Source: Rhodobiaceae bacterium
GTDB lineage: Bacteria > Pseudomonadota > Alphaproteobacteria > RS24
Direction of reading: 5' to 3'
NCBI GenBank assembly: GCA_024639515.1
Contig: JAHEIG010000003.1
Location: forward strand, 1 to 64,000
DNA: 64,000 bases
The first letter of the stretch is position 1, and every line of letters begins with the position of its first letter. Positions 60,431 to 64,000 of the stretch are shown in pieces. The position numbers and the translations under genes are program-made. The notes under the pieces were generated by a model that was not told where the DNA came from, did not search any database, and was given only the letters and a program-made list of their open reading frames with translations.

Positions 60431-62894
60431 TCATACCCTTATCGGCGTCGCGTGGCACGGAAATTTCTGCCCGTCTTTTACCATTAATTTGAACCGGGAG
60501 AGTGATCTCGTCTTCGACCAGCGCGTCGCTATCGGCTTGCGGCCAAGCCGCTTGCGCCACCAGACCCTCGCCGCCGAGCAAGGCCCAGCAACTTTCGGCC
60601 AGATGCGGCATCATCGGTGAGAACAAATGCACCAAATGCAGCAAGGATTGTTTCAGCACGGCGCGGGCTTCGTCATCAGCAGGCTTGAAACCGCCAATGT
60701 GATTGGTCAGCTCATAAATCCGCGCGACGCCGCGATTAAACGCCAAGCCTTCAAGGTCTTGCGTGACATCCTGAATGGCTTTGTGGGTGACGCGATAAAG
60801 CGCCATCGCGTCGTCTCCTGCTGGGCGGTCTGCGCTGGCTGGCAAATCGAGCTGGCTGCCGGTTTCGGAAATAATCCGCCACAGGCGTTGGACAAATCGC
60901 CATGCGCCTTCAATGCCGTCTTGCGTCCATTGCACGTCGCGCTCTGGCGGCGAGTCCGACAACATGAACCAGCGCGCCGTGTCGGCGCCATATTGGGCGA
61001 TGATGTCATCAGGGTCGACGACGTTCTTTTTCGACTTCGACATTTTCTCGACGCCGCCAATCGAAATCGTCTGGCTTGGGTCGTTGGCCAAAACGGCGCC
61101 GTCTTCGGTGCGGGTAATGTCTTCGGGGGCGACCCATTTGCCGTCTTTGTCGCTATAGGTTTCGTGGCACACCATGCCTTGGGTAAACAGACCGTCAAAT
61201 GGCTCTTTGACGGAAAGGTGTCCGGTCTTCTCCATGGCGCGGGCATAAAACCGCGCATAAAGAAGGTGCAAAATAGCGTGCTCAATGCCGCCAATATATT
61301 GGTCGACCGGCAGCCAGTAATCAGCCGCCGCGAGGTCGGTTGGCGCATTATCAGCCAGCTCGGTGAAGCGAGCGTAATACCAGCTACTGTCAATGAAGGT
61401 GTCGAATGTGTCAGTCTCGCGTACCGCCTCGCCGCCGCAAGATGGGCAGCTTGTGTGCTTCCAGCTCGGGTGATGGTCGAGCGGATTGCCCGGCTTGTCG
61501 AAGCTAATATCTTCCGGCAGTTCTACCGGCAAGGCCTCGCGCGCCACCGGCACGGTGCCGCAATCAGGGCAATGGACAATCGGTATCGGGCAGCCCCAAT
61601 AGCGCTGGCGGGAAATCCCCCAATCGCGCAGGCGATAATTAATCCGCTTCTCGCCGCGCCCGTCGGCGGCAAAATCAGCGATTAATTTTTCTTGCGCCGC
61701 TTCTGGCGTCAGCCCATCGAGACCCGGCGAGTTAAACAACACGCCCTCGCCTGTATAGGCTTCCTTATCGACGGTGAAATCGTCACCGGCGTCTTTCGGG
61801 CGCACCACGGCGCGCACTGGCAAATCATATTTGCGGGCGAAGTCGAGGTCGCGTTGGTCATGCGCCGGACAGGCAAAAATCGCCCCCGTGCCGTAGCCCA
61901 TCAAAACAAAATTGGCGACATAAACCGGCAGCAGCCAATCATCATCAAGCGGATGGCGGACTTTTAGGCCAGTGTCGAAACCAAGCTTTTCGCCCGCTTC
62001 AATGTCGCTCTCGCTGGTGCCGCGACGGGCGCACTCGGCGCGGAACTCTTGCAGCGCTTGATTGTCCTCAGCCAGTTGAATGGCCAGCGGGTGGTCGGGC
62101 GAAATGGCGCAAAAGCTGGCGCCGTAAAATGTATCGGGGCGGGTGGTGTAAACCTCCAGCGCATCAATCGCGCCAACCGCTTGTTGCAGCTCAAAGCGGC
62201 ATTGCAGCCCTTGCGAGCGGCCAATCCAGTTGGTTTGCATGAGCCGCACTTTTTCCGGCCAGCGTTCCAGATCCGGCAAGGCGTCGAGCAGTTCTTCGGC
62301 ATGGTCAGAAATTTTCAAAAACCATTGCGTCAGTTGGCGTTGTTCCACCGGCGCGCCGGAGCGCCAGCCCTTGCCGTCAATCACTTGCTCATTGGCCAGC
62401 ACGGTTTGGTCAACCGGATCCCAGTTGACGATGCTCTCGCGCCGATCGACCAGACCGGCATCGAGGAAGTCCAAAAACATCGCTTGTTCGTGGACATAAT
62501 AAGACGGGTCACAAGTGGCCAGCTCACGCGACCAATCAATCGACAGGCCGAGGCGCTTGAGCTGCCCGCGCATGGCGTCAATGTTTTCATGCGTCCAGCG
62601 AGCCGGGTGGGTTTTCTTTTCAATGGCGGCGTTTTCGGCCGGCATGCCAAAGGCGTCCCAGCCCATCGGGTGCAGCACATTAAAGCCTTGCGATTTTTTA
62701 AACCGCGCCACGACATCGCCCATTGAGTAATTGCGCACATGGCCCATATGCACCCGACCCGATGGATAGGGGAACATTTCCAAGACGTAATATTTTGGCT
62801 TGCCGCAATCGGCATCAAGGGCTGTGAAGCAGTGCGCGTCTTCCCATCGCGCCTGCCAGCCTGGTTCTGTTTCGGACGGGTTATAACGCGACAT
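60324..62894 (-). CDS. leuS: Leucine--tRNA ligase
   Basis: [22 protein letters not shown] (HIGH region), [17 protein letters not shown] (editing domain), [16 protein letters not shown] (KMSKS). Confidence 0.98.
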   Translation of the reverse strand: MSRYNPSETEPGWQARWEDAHCFTALDADCGKPKYYVLEMFPYPSGRVHMGHVRNYSMGDVVARFKKSQGFNVLHPMGWDAFGMPAENAAIEKKTHPARWTHENIDAMRGQLKRLGLSIDWSRELATCDPSYYVHEQAMFLDFLDAGLVDRRESIVNWDPVDQTVLANEQVIDGKGWRSGAPVEQRQLTQWFLKISDHAEELLDALPDLERWPEKVRLMQTNWIGRSQGLQCRFELQQAVGAIDALEVYTTRPDTFYGASFCAISPDHPLAIQLAEDNQALQEFRAECARRGTSESDIEAGEKLGFDTGLKVRHPLDDDWLLPVYVANFVLMGYGTGAIFACPAHDQRDLDFARKYDLPVRAVVRPKDAGDDFTVDKEAYTGEGVLFNSPGLDGLTPEAAQEKLIADFAADGRGEKRINYRLRDWGISRQRYWGCPIPIVHCPDCGTVPVAREALPVELPEDISFDKPGNPLDHHPSWKHTSCPSCGGEAVRETDTFDTFIDSSWYYARFTELADNAPTDLAAADYWLPVDQYIGGIEHAILHLLYARFYARAMEKTGHLSVKEPFDGLFTQGMVCHETYSDKDGKWVAPEDITRTEDGAVLANDPSQTISIGGVEKMSKSKKNVVDPDDIIAQYGADTARWFMLSDSPPERDVQWTQDGIEGAWRFVQRLWRIISETGSQLDLPASADRPAGDDAMALYRVTHKAIQDVTQDLEGLAFNRGVARIYELTNHIGGFKPADDEARAVLKQSLLHLVHLFSPMMPHLAESCWALLGGEGLVAQAAWPQADSDALVEDEITLPVQINGKRRAEISVPRDADKGMIEKVVMAEPQVEKFLDGQTVKKCIIVPGRIVNLVI

Positions 62895-62919
62895 GAGACG
62901 GTCCTATATGAGGCGGTGT

Positions 62920-63519
62920 TTACTCAGCCGGTTGGATGCGCGCCATTTTGAAATCGCGGGCACGGCCAAGCATGATGTTTTCAAGTTGGCGGCCGGTCTG
63001 GCGATTGCCTGCGACACTGGCCCAACGATCATTAATGCGTTTTTCGCGGAACAAAGAAACGCTCAGCGCATCGGCACGCAATTCAAGGCCGAGAATAACC
63101 ACATTGATTTTAACCCGCTCGCCCGGTGTGTTCGGGTCATTATACCAGTCGGTTGCAATCACCCCGCCAATCGGGTCGGCGGTAGCAATCGGCATGAAAG
63201 ACAATGTATCAAGGGCGGCGCGCCACAAATCGGCATTCACCGCAAGCCCGGTTGGCGTGCTCGGGCTGCTCGGGGAATCTGGCGCGGCGGTTTCGCTGGC
63301 CGCATCATTGCCGCCAAAACCAAATGAGAAATTATCGAATAAAGAGCCAGACTCCTCAGTCGCGCCATTGCCTTTGTCAGGATAGCTGCCTTCAATATCG
63401 GGGCTGCCGCAAGCTGCAAGAACCGAGACCAAAGCAATGCTCAAGCTAATGTGAAAAGGTGCTGTGCGCCGCTGCGATGGGCCTGATTCAGGGCCGGTCT
63501 TGGGAAACAAAAAACTCAT
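62920..63519 (-). CDS. DUF3576-like lipoprotein
   Basis: ALVSVLAACGSPDIEG lipobox; NADLWRAALDTLSFMPIATADPIGGVIATDWYNDPNTPGERVKINVVILG. ORF open to 63570. Confidence 0.8.
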   Translation of the reverse strand: MSFLFPKTGPESGPSQRRTAPFHISLSIALVSVLAACGSPDIEGSYPDKGNGATEESGSLFDNFSFGFGGNDAASETAAPDSPSSPSTPTGLAVNADLWRAALDTLSFMPIATADPIGGVIATDWYNDPNTPGERVKINVVILGLELRADALSVSLFREKRINDRWASVAGNRQTGRQLENIMLGRARDFKMARIQPAE

Positions 63520-63623
63520 TTTATCTGTCCATTGAAGGTTCTGGCGAAGCCAATCTTTGATGGCTATCACTATTATGGTGGCGGGGCTTAAAAGTAAAGC
63601 CCTGCGGGTGACAATTCACCAGC

Positions 63624-64000
63624 TTAAAGGCCATTGGCGGGGCGAAAATAGGAGATGGCGGCAAAGCCGGAAAGCGTATCATGGGCCTCTTTGAGGCGTC
63701 GCCAGCGCGCATCGTCGATGCCGCCCAGCGCAAACACCTGCAAACCCATTTGTTGGCCAGCCCGCGCCAAGCCGCTAAACCGCACCGCCCCCCAAGCTGG
63801 TGCGTCGGGGTGGCTGACGGTTTCAAAGGCCGGCGATAAGAGGACGGTGCCAAAGCCCATTTGTGCGGCCTGCACCATCTGGCGCAGATTATGCACGGCG
63901 GCGGTTGAAAAACCGCTGGCTAAAAATTGTGGCCGCCGGGTGATTAAATAAGACGGGCAATGAAACCCGGCACCGAGGCGTTGGGCCAGCCGCGCATCGC
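63624..64000 (-). CDS. Thiamine-phosphate synthase/TenI-like protein, truncated by window edge
   Basis: Reverse-strand translation ...DARLAQRLGAGFHCPSYL...AAVHNLRQMVQAAQMGFGTVLLSPAFETVSHPDAPAWGAVRFSGLA...VFALGGIDDA; ThiE/TenI-like SP.F.T.SHP.AP and ALGGI. Open to 64000. Confidence 0.75.
   Translation of the reverse strand, partial: DARLAQRLGAGFHCPSYLITRRPQFLASGFSTAAVHNLRQMVQAAQMGFGTVLLSPAFETVSHPDAPAWGAVRFSGLARAGQQMGLQVFALGGIDDARWRRLKEAHDTLSGFAAISYFRPANGL

Noticed and set aside
60627-61685. 352-aa plus-strand ORF antisense to leuS
   Set aside because: Shadow ORF of leuS with no recognisable motifs or independent promoter evidence.
1-64000. CRISPR arrays, transposases, phage genes, toxin-antitoxin pairs, tRNA or rRNA genes
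   Set aside because: None recognised on reading both strands and the ORF track; intergenic gaps are short and contain no cloverleaf or regularly spaced repeats that I could identify.

Overview
This 64 kb window reads as compact alphaproteobacterial core chromosome: about 66 mostly housekeeping CDSs with tiny intergenic gaps. I see no phage, IS, CRISPR, tRNA or rRNA signal. Main blocks are lnt-corC-ybeY-phoH-miaB-plsC-fur-rimI-tsaB, trpS-murJ-glnD-mutS, maeB, comM-gshB-yraN-rsmI-lpoA-like-hemW-rdgB-rph, grpE/alkB/dnaK-dnaJ-dapB-gpmA, nth, coaA-hisEFAHB, smr-timA/fxsA-secB/dnaQ-coaE-aroE-maf-PPSR, hemE-hemJ-rho, and mnmE-mnmG-rsmG-parA-parB/holA-lptE-leuS. The most notable region is the replication-origin and segregation neighbourhood. 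The PPSR-hemE intergenic region (46721-47164) has several DnaA-box-like motifs and an AT-rich tract, and coding strand switches there. Two parS palindromes lie 7-9 kb away next to parAB, one of them inside the rsmG coding sequence. Other points for a second look: a yraN-like gene lacking its predicted nuclease core; hrcA, mltA and hslVU missing from slots where I expect them; a 33-aa candidate membrane microprotein upstream of maeB; a structured rho leader; and a DLH/YyaL insertion between rho and mnmE. I found no clearly undescribed multi-gene system. All calls come from reading motifs by eye; no database search was run.
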